Positions 16,536-25,773 of a DNA stretch of 64,000 nucleotides are shown here, piece after piece; within the stretch, counting starts at the first letter, position 1; each line of letters opens with the position of its first letter. The notes beneath the pieces are model-generated. The model had not been told where the DNA came from, did not search any database, and saw nothing but the letters and a program-made list of their open reading frames with translations. The position numbers and the translations under genes were made by a program. The stretch comes from VRUE01 sp963718755 (GTDB taxonomy: Bacteria > Actinomycetota > Thermoleophilia > Solirubrobacterales > 70-9), in the NCBI GenBank assembly GCA_963718755.1, contig OY970376.1, positions 2,480,001 through 2,544,000 on the forward strand, written 5' to 3'.

Positions 16536-17516
16536 ATGCGCTGGAAGCCAGCAGTCGCCCTCTGCGCCGTAGCCCTGCTCACGGTCGCATCGGCCCGCGC
16601 GGCTGACCTCGGCGCTCTGCGCGACAAGGTCGCGGGGGCAAGGAGCGAAGCAGCCTCGCTTGGGGCAGAGATCCGCGCGACCCAGGAAAGCCTTGCGGCG
16701 ACCGAAGCTGAAGCGATGGAGGCCGCGGCACGAGAGCGCCAGCTCAATGATCTGCTCGGTCACGGACGTGAACGGGCAGCCCGCCTGGAGGCGAAGGTCA
16801 AGCAGTCCGAAGCAGAGTTTGAAGCGGAGCGCAGGCGCTTGCGCCGTGCCCGCAGCGCCCTGGCTCAGCGCCTGGTGGCGATCTACGAGAGCGGCTCTCC
16901 GAGCACGGCCAGCGTGATCCTCGGCTCCGGCGACTTCGACCAGCTCGCCACCCGCACCGAATACCTGCGGCAGATCGAGGAGTCCGACGCGCAGCTCGCC
17001 GCCAGGGTCGAGCAGGTGCGCGACCGGGTCCGCCACGAGCTGGAGCTGGTCGCGGCGCTGAAGGCGAGGGTGGTGGCTTACAACGAGCGCCTCGCCGCCG
17101 CCCGCTCGGAAATCGGCGCGGTGCGTGACCGCGCCGAGGCGGCCGCCGCGCGCCTGGACGAGCTTGCCGCAAGTCGCGCCGCCTCCCTGGCCGAGCTCAA
17201 AGATCGCATCGGCGAGTGGGTGAGCGAGCTCGAGGCGACCGAAGCCGCGAGTCGTGCAGCCGCCGAAGAAACCGTCGGCCGCTGGCTGGGTGGCCCCTAC
17301 TCGATCCCTACCTACATCGTGATGTGCGAGTCAGGCGGCAACTACGGCGCCCTGAACCCGAGCAGCGGCGCCGGCGGCGCCTACCAGATCCTTCCCTCGA
17401 CCTGGGATCTCTACGGCGGCCAGGGCGCCCCCCACGAAGCACCCAAGGCCGAACAGGACCGCATCGCCGCCGAAATCTGGGCCGACTCGGGCGGCGGCGC
17501 CTGGGTCTGCGCCTGA
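16536..17516 (+). CDS. Secreted coiled-coil protein with C-terminal Rpf-like lysozyme domain
   Basis: Probable peptidoglycan-acting exported protein. A signal peptide covers about 1-23 (cut near ASARA-AD). Two long coiled coils follow (about 24-125 and 135-245), as in CwlO/EnvC-type hydrolases. The C-terminal 75 residues (PTYIVMCESGGNYGALNPSS, then GGAYQILPSTWDLYGG and IWADSGGGAWVC) match the resuscitation-promoting-factor/transglycosylase fold; the Glu in CESGG is the expected catalytic acid. The two conserved Cys (in MCESGG and at the end, WVCA) probably form a disulphide. 326 residues. Confidence 0.85.
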   Translation: MRWKPAVALCAVALLTVASARAADLGALRDKVAGARSEAASLGAEIRATQESLAATEAEAMEAAARERQLNDLLGHGRERAARLEAKVKQSEAEFEAERRRLRRARSALAQRLVAIYESGSPSTASVILGSGDFDQLATRTEYLRQIEESDAQLAARVEQVRDRVRHELELVAALKARVVAYNERLAAARSEIGAVRDRAEAAAARLDELAASRAASLAELKDRIGEWVSELEATEAASRAAAEETVGRWLGGPYSIPTYIVMCESGGNYGALNPSSGAGGAYQILPSTWDLYGGQGAPHEAPKAEQDRIAAEIWADSGGGAWVCA

Positions 17517-17587
17517 CGCGCGCCTTCCGCGGCGAGTAGGCGCGACACATTTTGCATTCGGCGCACCATCCGCGCGTCACGACCACC

Positions 17588-17593
17588 TAGCGT
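17588..17593 (+). promoter_or_regulatory. -10-like hexamer of the 17600 gene
   Basis: TAGCGT, 6 nt before the ATG at 17600, no ribosome binding site; predicts a leaderless mRNA. The bases around it resemble those before thpR (GCGCGTC...TAGCGT). Confidence 0.4.
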
Positions 17594-17599
17594 GGCATC

Positions 17600-17803
17600 A
17601 TGCAGACAATGAGACGAGCCTGGACCGACGAGCGACTGGACGATCTCAACCACAAGGTCGATGAGATCAACCGGGAGATGCACGCCGAATTCCGTTCGGT
17701 GCGGGGCGAGATCAAGTCGATGCAGATGGTGATGATCGGCGGTTTCGTGACGATGTTCGCGACCATGATCGGTGGCTTCGTCACGATGCTCGCCCAGATC
17801 TAG
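17600..17803 (+). CDS. Small helical protein with C-terminal membrane segment
   Basis: 67 residues: an amphipathic coiled-coil part (DERLDDLNHKVDEINREMHA) and a Met/Gly-rich hydrophobic C-terminus (about 42-66) with two near-repeats IGGFVTMFATM / IGGFVTMLAQI. Probably a membrane-associated small protein. A TAGCGT box 6 nt before the ATG supports expression. Similar short proteins are widespread and unassigned. Confidence 0.5.
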   Translation: MQTMRRAWTDERLDDLNHKVDEINREMHAEFRSVRGEIKSMQMVMIGGFVTMFATMIGGFVTMLAQI

Positions 17804-17838
17804 GCAGGGGAGCCGCGGCAGCCGTCGAAGCGAGTGCC

Positions 17839-20040
17839 GTGTTCGTGCGCAAGAAGCGAGGCTCGGCCGCGCGCCGCAAGCCCAAAGGGAAGGCGAAGGC
17901 GAAAGCAAGGTCGCGGTTGCCGCGGCTGCATCTCCCCGAGGGTCTGCAGCAGCGCCACCTCGATCTGATCGGCCTCTTCCTGATTGCGGCTGGCGTGTAC
18001 CTCTGCTTTGTCCTCTTCTTTGACTGGGACGGCGGCAAGGTCGGTTATGGCCTGGAGACCGGGCTCGAGTACCTCTTCGGCCAGGTCGGAGCACGAATTG
18101 CCACTGTCCTGATGCTGGCGATCGGCGCGATGCTGGTCACCGGCACCTCGATCTCGACCGTCTTTCGCGGTGTCGGCCGTGGTGTGCGCCACACCGTCGC
18201 AGGGGGCCGAGGCGTGGCTCAGACGGCAATCCAGCATCGCGAGGAGCGCCGCAGCGAAAGAGCCTCAGCCTTCGAGACGCAGGCCGGGCCGACCGACGTG
18301 ATGAGCACTTATCCTGAGGACGACGACTTCGAACCCACCGTGGCGATCGCCGAGGACGGGGGGGAGGACGAGCCCGCGACGACCGAGTTCTCCGAGGTCG
18401 AGGACGCCGAGGGGTCCCCGGCCGACGTCGCCGACGACCTTCAACCGCACGCTTATGAGGTCGAGGTCCGCAGTGAGGAGGGCCTCGGCGTGGGCACGGA
18501 CTCCGAGACCAAGCAGGCGTCCCTGACCCCGATGGGGCAGAAGCGGGGCGTCACCGAATCCGAGCAGATCGATTACCGGCAGCCGCCGGCCAAAGTCTTG
18601 GAAAGGGGCAAGGGCGACAAAGGCCCGGACCCTCGCGATCAGGAGGTGATCGGGCGCAAGCTGGTCGAGACGCTCGGCCACTTCGGCGTCGAGGCCAAGA
18701 TCGTCGGCGTCGTCAGCGGCCCCCATGTCTCGCGCTTCGAGCTGCGCCTGGCGCCGGGCACCAAGGTGAAGAAAGTCACCGAGCTTTCCAACGACCTCGC
18801 CTACGCGCTCGCCTCGACCGACATCCGCATCCTGGCGCCGATCCCGGGCAAGCAGGCAGTCGGGGTCGAGGTGCCAAACACGCGCCGCCGTTTGGTTCGC
18901 CTCGGAGACATCTACGCCGGCCGGCCCGAGAAGACCTCGCCGCTCGTCGCCTGGCTGGGCAAGGGGATCGACGGGAACGCGGTCTGGACCGATCTGGCCA
19001 AGATGCCGCACGTCCTCGTCGCCGGCACGACCGGCTCGGGCAAGTCCGGCTGCGTCAACGCGATCCTCTCCTCGATCCTGATGCACGCCTCGCCCAACGA
19101 CGTGCGCCTGGTCTTGGTCGACCCCAAGCAGGTCGAGCTCAACCACTACGAGAACGTCCCGCACCTCTTGACCCCTGTGGTCACCTCACCTCGCCTCGCC
19201 GCCAACGTGCTCGCCAACCTGATCGGTGAGATGGAGAGTCGCTACGGGATCATGGGCGAAGCCCGCTGCCGCAACCTTGCCGAGCTGAACCGCGCTCGCG
19301 CCAAGACTGGGGAGGCGCCGCTGCCGCACATCCTCTGCGTGATCGACGAGCTCGCCGACCTGATGATGGTCTCGCCGGCCGAGGTCGAGGATTCGATCAT
19401 CCGCCTGGCGCAGAAGTCGCGGGCGACGGGCATCCACCTGGTGCTGGCGACGCAGCGTCCCTCGACCGACATCATCACCGGCACGATCAAGGTCAACATC
19501 CCCGCCCGGATCGCCTTTGCCGTCTCCTCGCAGACCGATTCGCGCGTGATCCTCGACCAGGGTGGGGCGGAGGCGCTGCTGGGTCAGGGCGACATGCTCT
19601 TCCGCGGCGCCGGCACCTCGAAGATGGCGCGCGTGCAGGGTGCCTTCGTCACCGAGGAGGAGATTGCCCGCATCACCAGGCACTGGGCCAAGCAGGGCGA
19701 ACCGGAATTCGAGGCCGAGTTGCTCGAGGCGCGCGAGGACCCGGCAGCCGATGGAGGCGACGGCGACTTCGATCCCGATGCCGACGACCTGCTCGACGAA
19801 GCGATCCGCACCGTGGTCCAAACCGAAACCGCTTCCGTCTCGATGATCCAGCGGCGCCTGCGCGTCGGCTACACCCGGGCAGGGCGCCTGATCGACATGC
19901 TCGAGCGGCGCGGGGTGATCTCCGGCTATGAGGGGTCGAAGCCCCGCCAGGTGTTGATCACCGAGGCCGATCTCCCCCGAGTGCTCGGCGGTGGAGGGGG
20001 CGCACAGCCGGTGGCTGTCGAGTCCGAGGGCCCTGCCTAG
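17839..20040 (+). CDS. ftsK: FtsK/SpoIIIE-family DNA translocase
   Basis: Pumps chromosomal DNA at division septa. A basic N-terminus is followed by only two clear membrane helices (about 42-62 and 86-108; the family usually has four), then an acidic linker (about 150-250). The motor has GTTGSGKSGCVNA (Walker A), VLVDPKQVELN, CVIDELADLMM (Walker B) and LVLATQRPSTDIITG. The last 70 residues are a winged-helix gamma domain (SVSMIQRRLRVGYTRAGRLI) that reads KOPS-type sites. 733 residues; GTG start at 17839, 35 nt after the small gene. Confidence 0.93.
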   Translation: MFVRKKRGSAARRKPKGKAKAKARSRLPRLHLPEGLQQRHLDLIGLFLIAAGVYLCFVLFFDWDGGKVGYGLETGLEYLFGQVGARIATVLMLAIGAMLVTGTSISTVFRGVGRGVRHTVAGGRGVAQTAIQHREERRSERASAFETQAGPTDVMSTYPEDDDFEPTVAIAEDGGEDEPATTEFSEVEDAEGSPADVADDLQPHAYEVEVRSEEGLGVGTDSETKQASLTPMGQKRGVTESEQIDYRQPPAKVLERGKGDKGPDPRDQEVIGRKLVETLGHFGVEAKIVGVVSGPHVSRFELRLAPGTKVKKVTELSNDLAYALASTDIRILAPIPGKQAVGVEVPNTRRRLVRLGDIYAGRPEKTSPLVAWLGKGIDGNAVWTDLAKMPHVLVAGTTGSGKSGCVNAILSSILMHASPNDVRLVLVDPKQVELNHYENVPHLLTPVVTSPRLAANVLANLIGEMESRYGIMGEARCRNLAELNRARAKTGEAPLPHILCVIDELADLMMVSPAEVEDSIIRLAQKSRATGIHLVLATQRPSTDIITGTIKVNIPARIAFAVSSQTDSRVILDQGGAEALLGQGDMLFRGAGTSKMARVQGAFVTEEEIARITRHWAKQGEPEFEAELLEAREDPAADGGDGDFDPDADDLLDEAIRTVVQTETASVSMIQRRLRVGYTRAGRLIDMLERRGVISGYEGSKPRQVLITEADLPRVLGGGGGAQPVAVESEGPA

Positions 20041-20056
20041 CGCTTCTGCGTCGCCT

Positions 20057-20093
20057 GGTTCCTTAATCACCGAGTACGCGAATAAGGAACCAC
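20057..20093. repeat. Hairpin after ftsK
   Basis: TGGTTCCTTA (20057-20066) / TAAGGAACCA (20084-20093), a perfect 10-bp stem with a 17-nt loop, 16 nt after the ftsK stop. No U tract follows. Candidate terminator or processing site. Confidence 0.55.
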
Positions 20094-20141
20094 GCCGTTG
20101 GTTCATTCGCTTTGGGGAGGCGCAAGGGACACAATGTCAGT

Positions 20142-20897
20142 GTGGACACCGGTATCGGACCCACGCTGCGCGAGGCAAGAAACCGCCGCAAACTCGATCT
20201 TGCCGAGGTCGAAGCCGCGATCAAGATTCGCGTCCGCTACCTGCAGGCGATCGAGAACGAGGAGTGGGATGCGCTGCCAGGTGGCGCCTACACGCGTGGT
20301 TTCATCCGCACCTATGCGTCCTACCTGGGCCTCGACGGAGATCGCCTTGCCGACGACTACCGCCGGGCTGAAGCGTCGCCTGGGGGCGAGCAGGTACCGA
20401 AGCGAGTTGAGCCGGTACCGACGGGGATGCGCAGGAGCGGGTCACCACTTTCAGGGCGGCTGCTTGGTGCGGCCGTCTGCCTTGTCCTCATCGCGATTGT
20501 CGTCGGCATCGCCCTCGCCGGCGGCGAGGGCGACTCCCCCAGTGAGCCCTCGGCGGCAAAGAGCGGCCAGGGTGAATCGACGAAAGCAAGCCGGGACATG
20601 ACCGTGGCCAGGCCCGGAATCGCGATGCGCTTGGAGGCCACGGCCGAAGTGTGGGTTTGCCTGCTGGGTGCCGACGGGGCACCGCTGGTCGACGGGCAGA
20701 TTCTCCAAGAAGGCGCTGAAGCCGGCCCATTTCGTTCCAGGGATTTCGAAATCGCCCTCGGCAACGGCTCGGTGGAGATGACGGTCGACGGCGAGCGAGC
20801 CGAGGTCGCGGAAAGCTCGAGCCCGGTTGGCTATCGGGTCGAAGCGGGCGGCAGGCTGATCGCGCTTGAAGAAGGCGAAAGGCCCGACTGCGAATGA
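20142..20897 (+). CDS. RodZ-like HTH membrane protein
   Basis: Resembles RodZ, which links the MreB cytoskeleton to wall synthesis. An N-terminal HTH of the RodZ type (GPTLREARNRRKLDLAEVEA, then IKIRVRYLQAIENEEWDALP and GAYTRGFIRTYASYLGLD) is followed by a membrane helix (about 105-127) and an extracytoplasmic domain with the DUF4115-type pattern (VWVCLLGADGAPLVDGQ). GTG at 20142 is chosen since the HTH begins directly after; an earlier frame exists. About 251 residues. It lies between ftsK and cinA, a place where RodZ-like genes occur in other bacteria. Confidence 0.78.
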   Translation: MDTGIGPTLREARNRRKLDLAEVEAAIKIRVRYLQAIENEEWDALPGGAYTRGFIRTYASYLGLDGDRLADDYRRAEASPGGEQVPKRVEPVPTGMRRSGSPLSGRLLGAAVCLVLIAIVVGIALAGGEGDSPSEPSAAKSGQGESTKASRDMTVARPGIAMRLEATAEVWVCLLGADGAPLVDGQILQEGAEAGPFRSRDFEIALGNGSVEMTVDGERAEVAESSSPVGYRVEAGGRLIALEEGERPDCE

Positions 20898-20927
20898 CAT
20901 ACAACGCCGCCTTGCCTGCTGCCGCGA

Positions 20928-22259
20928 ATGACTAAAAGGGCTGAGATGGAGGTGGATTCGCTCCCGCGTCCGGGGGCGGCTACGCCGGTACGGGCTGGGA
21001 TCGTCGTCACCGGCACCGAGGTCCTGACCGGGCGCATCGCCGATCGCAACGGCCCCTGGATCTCCGAGCAGCTGGCGGACCTCGGCGTCGAGGTTGCCCA
21101 CATCATGGTGGTGGCCGACCGCCCCGAGGATCTCGAGTCCGCCTTGCGCTTCATGGCCGCCGAGGGGATGGACCTGATCGTCACCTCCGGTGGGCTCGGC
21201 CCGACCGCCGATGACCTGACGGCCGAGATCGTCGCTCGCTTTGCCGAGCGCGAGCTGGTCCTTGACGAGGAGATGGAGGAGAAGATCGCGGCGATCCTGC
21301 GCAATTTCGCGCGCCGCTTCCGCTTCGACGAGGAGGCGGTGCGGGAGGCGAATCGCAAGCAGGCGATGATTCCCGAGGGCGCTCTGGCCCTTGACCCCGT
21401 TGGAACCGCTCCCGGCCTGGTCGTGCCGGCGGAGGACCGAGTCGTGATCGTGCTGCCCGGGCCGCCGCGGGAGCTGCAGCCGATGTGGCCGCGGGCGATC
21501 GAGTCGCGGCCCGTGCAGGCGATCCTGGCGCGGGCCACGCCGCTGCTCGCCTACACCGTGCGCATGTTCGGCATCCCCGAGTCGGAGATCGCCAAGAGCC
21601 TGCGCGAGATCGAGCAGGGCGGCGTCGAGCTGGACGCGGTTGAGATCACCACCTGTCTGCGCCGCGGCGAGATCGAGATCGACGTGCGCTACCGGGCGGC
21701 AGCAGCGCCGGTGGCGGAGGCGGTGCGGGCGGGGCTCGTCGACCGCCATACGCGGCACCTGTTCAGCCTCGACGGCGAGACCGTCGATTCGCAGCTGGCC
21801 CGCCTCCTGCGGGGGCATCACCTGGCCCTTGCCGAGTCCTGCTCAGGCGGCCTCCTGGCCGCCCGAATCACCGACCTGCCCGGCGCATCCGCTTACTTCT
21901 CCGGTGGGATCGTGGCCTACTCCAACGAGGCGAAGGCCGAGTTGCTCGGCGTCGACCCGTCGCTGATAGACGCCCATGGCGCGGTCTCGGCCGAGGTGGC
22001 GGAGGCAATGTCGCGCGGGGCGCTGGAGCGCTTCGGTGCCGACGTCGCCGTCTCGATCACCGGCATCGCCGGCCCCGACGGGGGCAGCGAGGAGAAGCCC
22101 GTCGGCTACGTCTGCTTCGACGCCCGTCTAGCCGACGGCACCAGCATTGCTCGTGACCCTGTCATCCCCGGCGGCCGCGAGGACATCCGCGAACGCTCCG
22201 CCCTGGTCGCAATGCACCTGCTGCGAACGCTGCTCGGCGAGCACGACGCGCCTATTTGA
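20928..22259 (+). CDS. cinA: CinA-family protein (nicotinamide-nucleotide amidase / competence-damage inducible)
   Basis: Two-domain CinA. The N-terminal molybdopterin-binding-like domain has GIVVTGTEVLTGRIADRNGP and VTSGGLGPTADDLT. The C-terminal PncC domain has ALAESCSGGLLAARIT and SITGIAGPDGGSEEKPVG, motifs of NMN deamidase. Roles: recycling of pyridine nucleotides and hydrolysis of ADP-ribose. It stands before thpR and recA, the classical cinA-recA neighbourhood. 443 residues; ATG at 20946 is an alternative start. Confidence 0.92.
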   Translation: MTKRAEMEVDSLPRPGAATPVRAGIVVTGTEVLTGRIADRNGPWISEQLADLGVEVAHIMVVADRPEDLESALRFMAAEGMDLIVTSGGLGPTADDLTAEIVARFAERELVLDEEMEEKIAAILRNFARRFRFDEEAVREANRKQAMIPEGALALDPVGTAPGLVVPAEDRVVIVLPGPPRELQPMWPRAIESRPVQAILARATPLLAYTVRMFGIPESEIAKSLREIEQGGVELDAVEITTCLRRGEIEIDVRYRAAAAPVAEAVRAGLVDRHTRHLFSLDGETVDSQLARLLRGHHLALAESCSGGLLAARITDLPGASAYFSGGIVAYSNEAKAELLGVDPSLIDAHGAVSAEVAEAMSRGALERFGADVAVSITGIAGPDGGSEEKPVGYVCFDARLADGTSIARDPVIPGGREDIRERSALVAMHLLRTLLGEHDAPI

Positions 22260-22314
22260 CGAAGTCGCTGCTCACTTTCTACATTTGTGCTGTATCTCGC
22301 GCGTCGTGATCCCG

Positions 22315-22320
22315 TAGCGT
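22315..22320 (+). promoter_or_regulatory. -10-like hexamer of thpR
   Basis: TAGCGT, 7 nt before the GTG at 22328, no ribosome binding site; predicts a leaderless transcript that may carry recA. Confidence 0.45.
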
Positions 22321-22327
22321 CGGCGGT

Positions 22328-22930
22328 GTGACCAAGGAGAGGCTCAAAAGCCCGCGGGCGAGGTTGTTCGTCGCCCTCGATTTGCCCGACGCGGTGCGGC
22401 AGGGGATTGCTGCTTGGGGCCGGAAGGCGCTTGCCGATCCCGCGCTGCGCCCGGTCCGTCTGGAGTCGCTGCACGTCACCCTTGCCTTTCTCGGCTGGCT
22501 GCCGGAGAAGGAGATCCCGCGCTTGGGACAGATCGTCGCGGCGAGCACGGCTGAGGCGCCCTCGATCCAGCTGAGTGGCCCGGTGCAGCGCCCCGAGCGT
22601 GGCCGACCGCGCCTTTTTGCCCTGCCCGCGGAGTCGCCCGGGGTAATCGCTCTACAGGCCGGGCTGCGGGAGCGTCTGCTTGCTGCGGGACTGTATGAGC
22701 CCGAGAAGCGCCCGTTCTGGCCACATGTGACCGTCGCCCGGGTACGGCGCGAGGAACGGGGCACGAAGCGTCCGGCGCTGGTTTCAAAGCTTCCCCAGGG
22801 GCTGCCGCAAGGGTTGCTGCAACCTGCGGTTTGCCGCCGGATGACTCTCTACCGTTCTGAACTCCAGCCGCAGGGTGCGCAGTACACCCCGCTGGCGCAA
22901 GTCGAGCTGCCCGCAGCCGGGCGGCAGTGA
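22328..22930 (+). CDS. thpR: RNA 2',3'-cyclic phosphodiesterase (2H family)
   Basis: Opens 2',3'-cyclic phosphates in RNA. Both HxTx motifs of the 2H phosphoesterases are present: HVTLAFLG and HVTVARV, with RLFVALDLP at the start. 200 residues, typical. It begins at GTG 22328 and ends 10 nt before recA, so the pair is likely one transcript. The order cinA-thpR-recA is seen in other Gram-positive bacteria. Confidence 0.92.
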   Translation: MTKERLKSPRARLFVALDLPDAVRQGIAAWGRKALADPALRPVRLESLHVTLAFLGWLPEKEIPRLGQIVAASTAEAPSIQLSGPVQRPERGRPRLFALPAESPGVIALQAGLRERLLAAGLYEPEKRPFWPHVTVARVRREERGTKRPALVSKLPQGLPQGLLQPAVCRRMTLYRSELQPQGAQYTPLAQVELPAAGRQ

Positions 22931-22940
22931 GGTGGATTAG

Positions 22941-24053
22941 ATGGCAGACAAGAAAGCGGCTTTGAAGGACGCATCGGCCAAGGAGGCCAAAGCTAAGAAC
23001 ACGGCGCTGGAAGCGGCCGTGACCGGGATCAAGCGAGAGTTTGGCGAGGGCTCGTTGATGCGCCTCGGCGCCGACGCGACGATCAAGATCCCGGCGATTC
23101 CGACCGGGGCGCTCGCGCTCGACCTCGCGCTGGGCATCGGAGGGGTGCCGCGCGGTCGCATCGTCGAGATCTTCGGCCCCGAGTCCTCGGGCAAGACGAC
23201 GCTGATCTACCACATCATCGCCGAAGCCCAGAGTCGCGGCGGCATCTGCGCCTTCATCGACACCGAGCACGCAATCGACCCGTCCTACGCGCGCAAGATC
23301 GGCGTCGACACCGACGAGCTGCTGGTCTCTCAGCCCGACTACGGCGAGCAGGCACTGCAGATCGCCGACCGTTTGATCGCCTCCGCCGCGATCGACGTGG
23401 TTGCGATCGACTCGGTCGCGGCGCTGACGCCGAAAGCCGAGCTCGACGGGCAGATCGGCGACACCACCGTCGGCTTGCAGGCACGCCTGATGTCGCAGGC
23501 GATGCGCAAACTGGCCGGCAACCTCAACCGGACCAACACCGTCTGCCTCTTCACCAACCAGATCCGCGAAAAGGTCGGCGTCCAGTTTGGCTCGCCGGAG
23601 ACCCAGCCGGGCGGCCGCGCGCTGAAGTTCTACTCCTCGCAGCGCCTCGACATCCGCCGCATCGAGACCCTCAAGGAAGGGACCGAGGCCGTCGGCAACC
23701 GGGTGCGGGTCAAAGTCGTCAAGAACAAGGTCGCATCGCCCTTCCGGCAGGCCGAATTCGACATCGAGTACGGCGTCGGCATCTCGCGCGAGGGCGGCCT
23801 GCTCGACTTTGGCATCGAGCACGACCTGGTGCAGAAATCCGGCTCGTTCTTCTCCTACGGCAAAACGCGCTTGGGCCAGGGACGCAACAACGCCAAACAG
23901 TTCCTCGCCGAGAACCCTGAGATCGCGAGCGAGCTCGAGGCCAAGATTCGCACCGCGCTCGGCATCGGCACCGAGAACGTCGTGCCCGCGGCTGAGTCCC
24001 CAGCTGAGACCGAGGAGACGCCACCCGCGGTAGCCGAGGCCCAAGCGGCTTAA
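22941..24053 (+). CDS. recA: Recombinase RecA
   Basis: Forms filaments on single-stranded DNA for homologous recombination and SOS induction. Walker A is GPESSGKT (79-86); conserved also are FIDTEHAIDPSYA, VVAIDSVAALTPKAEL, the L2 region NQIREKVGVQFGSPE and GRALKFYSSQRLDIRR. 370 residues, with a basic Ala/Lys-rich N-terminus and an acidic C-terminal tail (AESPAETEETPP). No clear SOS box is visible upstream; regulation may come from the thpR promoter. No intein. Confidence 0.97.
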   Translation: MADKKAALKDASAKEAKAKNTALEAAVTGIKREFGEGSLMRLGADATIKIPAIPTGALALDLALGIGGVPRGRIVEIFGPESSGKTTLIYHIIAEAQSRGGICAFIDTEHAIDPSYARKIGVDTDELLVSQPDYGEQALQIADRLIASAAIDVVAIDSVAALTPKAELDGQIGDTTVGLQARLMSQAMRKLAGNLNRTNTVCLFTNQIREKVGVQFGSPETQPGGRALKFYSSQRLDIRRIETLKEGTEAVGNRVRVKVVKNKVASPFRQAEFDIEYGVGISREGGLLDFGIEHDLVQKSGSFFSYGKTRLGQGRNNAKQFLAENPEIASELEAKIRTALGIGTENVVPAAESPAETEETPPAVAEAQAA

Positions 24054-24080
24054 GCGATTAGACAGGCGCGTCTATAGGAG

Positions 24081-24086
24081 TAGCAT
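24081..24086 (+). promoter_or_regulatory. -10-like hexamer of rny
   Basis: TAGCAT, 9 nt before the ATG at 24096; also part of a short imperfect inverted repeat (TATAGGAG ... CTCCATAG). Confidence 0.35.
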
Positions 24087-24095
24087 GCTCCATAG

Positions 24096-25427
24096 ATGAA
24101 ACTCAGCTTGCCGCCGTGGAATTGGTCACGCGGCAACGGTTCGCAGCCAGATCTGGTGCTGAGCCGGCTGGAGGCGCTGGACGCACAGCTCAACGAGCTG
24201 GAGCGGCGTCGCGACTCGCTCGATGCTCGCGAGCGGGGCCTTGATCGACGCGCCGCCACCCTGGCGCAGGGTGAGGCCCTACGGCAGGGCGAGCTAGAGC
24301 GACTGGCCGGTCTGAGCGCACCCGAGGCTCGGCAGGCCCTGTTGAGGGAAGTAGAGGCAGATGCCCGCCGCCAGGCCGGACTTACCCTGCGCCGGATCGA
24401 GGAGGAGACCCGGCATGAGGCGGACCGCCGAGCCCGCGGAATTCTCGCCACAGCGACGCAGCGTCTCGCCGGGCCTCACGCGGTGGACGCCACGACGCAG
24501 CTCGTGCAGCTGCCCAACGACGAGATGAAGGGCAGAATCATCGGTCGGGAGGGGCGCAACATCCATGCCCTGGAGCAGCTGACGGGCGTCGACATCATCG
24601 TCGATGACACTCCCTCGGCGGTGCGCCTCTCCAGCTTTGACGGTATGCGTCGGGAGGTGGCCCGGCGTACGCTCGAACGGCTGATTGCCGACGGCCGCAT
24701 CCACCCGGCTCGTTGCGAGGAGGCCTTCGAGCAGGCGACGCGGGAGATCGAGGATCGGATCGTCGAAGAGGGGGAGCGGGCTGCGCTCGATGCAAACGTG
24801 AACGGTCTCCACCCTGAGCTGATCGAGATGCTCGGCCGGCTGCAGTTCCGCACCAGCTACGGGCAGAACGTGCTCGCCCATCTGCTCGAATGCTCATACC
24901 TGGCGGCGCTGATCGCGCTCGAGCTCGGCGCGGCTGCTGATATCGCCCGGCGAGCGGCCCTGTTGCACGACATCGGCAAGGCGGCCGGCCAGGAGGTCGA
25001 GGGAACACATGCTCAGGTCGGCGCCGCGCTCGCCCGTCGCTACGGCGAGAGCGAGGCGGTCGTGCATGCGATCGAGGCCCATCACGACGAGGTGGAGCCC
25101 GGCACCGTCGAGGCCGTTGTTGTTCAGGCAGCCGACGCCCTCTCGGGGGCTCGGCCAGGGGCGCGAGGCAACACTGTGGAGGCGTACGTGGCGCGCCTGC
25201 ACGATCTGGAGGCGCTTGCCTCGCGCCATCCTGGAGTTGAAAAGGTCTACGCGATGCAGGCCGGTCGCGAGATGCGGATCATGGTCGATCCTGGCGAGGT
25301 CGATGACGATGGGGCGGCATTGATCTCGCATGAGATCGCCAGCGCGATCGAGCGCGAGGTCTCCTACCCGGGCAGGATCAAGATCACCGTGATTCGCGAG
25401 AGCCGCACGACGAACTACGCCCGTTAG
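24096..25427 (+). CDS. rny: Ribonuclease Y, form without membrane anchor
   Basis: Endonuclease of mRNA decay. A coiled coil (about 25-125, rich in Arg/Glu), a KH domain with GRIIGREGRN and an HD domain with LLHDIGKA and later EAHHDE are in the expected order; the end (HEIASAIEREVSYPGRIKIT) is typical. The usual N-terminal membrane helix is absent: the protein begins MKLSLPPWNWSRGNG and goes straight into the coil, giving 443 residues instead of about 510-520. The start is supported by an upstream TAGCAT box and there is no hydrophobic stretch in frame before it. Confidence 0.9.
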   Translation: MKLSLPPWNWSRGNGSQPDLVLSRLEALDAQLNELERRRDSLDARERGLDRRAATLAQGEALRQGELERLAGLSAPEARQALLREVEADARRQAGLTLRRIEEETRHEADRRARGILATATQRLAGPHAVDATTQLVQLPNDEMKGRIIGREGRNIHALEQLTGVDIIVDDTPSAVRLSSFDGMRREVARRTLERLIADGRIHPARCEEAFEQATREIEDRIVEEGERAALDANVNGLHPELIEMLGRLQFRTSYGQNVLAHLLECSYLAALIALELGAAADIARRAALLHDIGKAAGQEVEGTHAQVGAALARRYGESEAVVHAIEAHHDEVEPGTVEAVVVQAADALSGARPGARGNTVEAYVARLHDLEALASRHPGVEKVYAMQAGREMRIMVDPGEVDDDGAALISHEIASAIEREVSYPGRIKITVIRESRTTNYAR

Positions 25428-25456
25428 GGACGGGTTCTGGGGTCGTCGGCAATGGA

Positions 25457-25462
25457 TAGGAT
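25457..25462 (+). promoter_or_regulatory. -10-like hexamer of the 25472 gene
   Basis: TAGGAT, 9 nt before the ATG at 25472, no ribosome binding site. Confidence 0.35.
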
Positions 25463-25471
25463 GCCGCCGGC

Positions 25472-25726
25472 ATGGACTACGAACTGATCTTCTACCTCTC
25501 CGGCGGGGCCCTCACTGTCTCGGCCGTGATCATCAGCATCCTCGGCCTGCGGCTGAAGAATTTTCCTGGGCGCCTCGGCCCGATCGTGGCCCTCTGGTTC
25601 GTCGCGCTGATCGGGATGACGACCACCTTCGCCGTGCTCCACTCCCAGCACGAGGAAGAGCACCACGAGGAGGAGGTCGGGTTGCCGCACGCAACGGAGG
25701 AAGCCGAACAAGAGGAGAACCAGTAG
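25472..25726 (+). CDS. Small two-span membrane protein with acidic His-rich tail
   Basis: 84 residues: two membrane helices (about 5-26 and 36-56) and a tail rich in Glu and His (HSQHEEEHHEEEVGLPHATE). The tail could bind metal. Between rny and miaB, with its own -10-like box. Not assigned to a family I recognise. Confidence 0.65.
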   Translation: MDYELIFYLSGGALTVSAVIISILGLRLKNFPGRLGPIVALWFVALIGMTTTFAVLHSQHEEEHHEEEVGLPHATEEAEQEENQ

Positions 25727-25761
25727 GGCTTCCTGTAGTTCGGCTTTACCGCGTTCTGGCC

Positions 25762-25767
25762 TAGTCT
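25762..25767 (+). promoter_or_regulatory. -10-like hexamer of miaB
   Basis: TAGTCT, 6 nt before the ATG at 25774, no ribosome binding site; predicts a leaderless mRNA. Confidence 0.45.
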
Positions 25768-25773
25768 TCGGCT

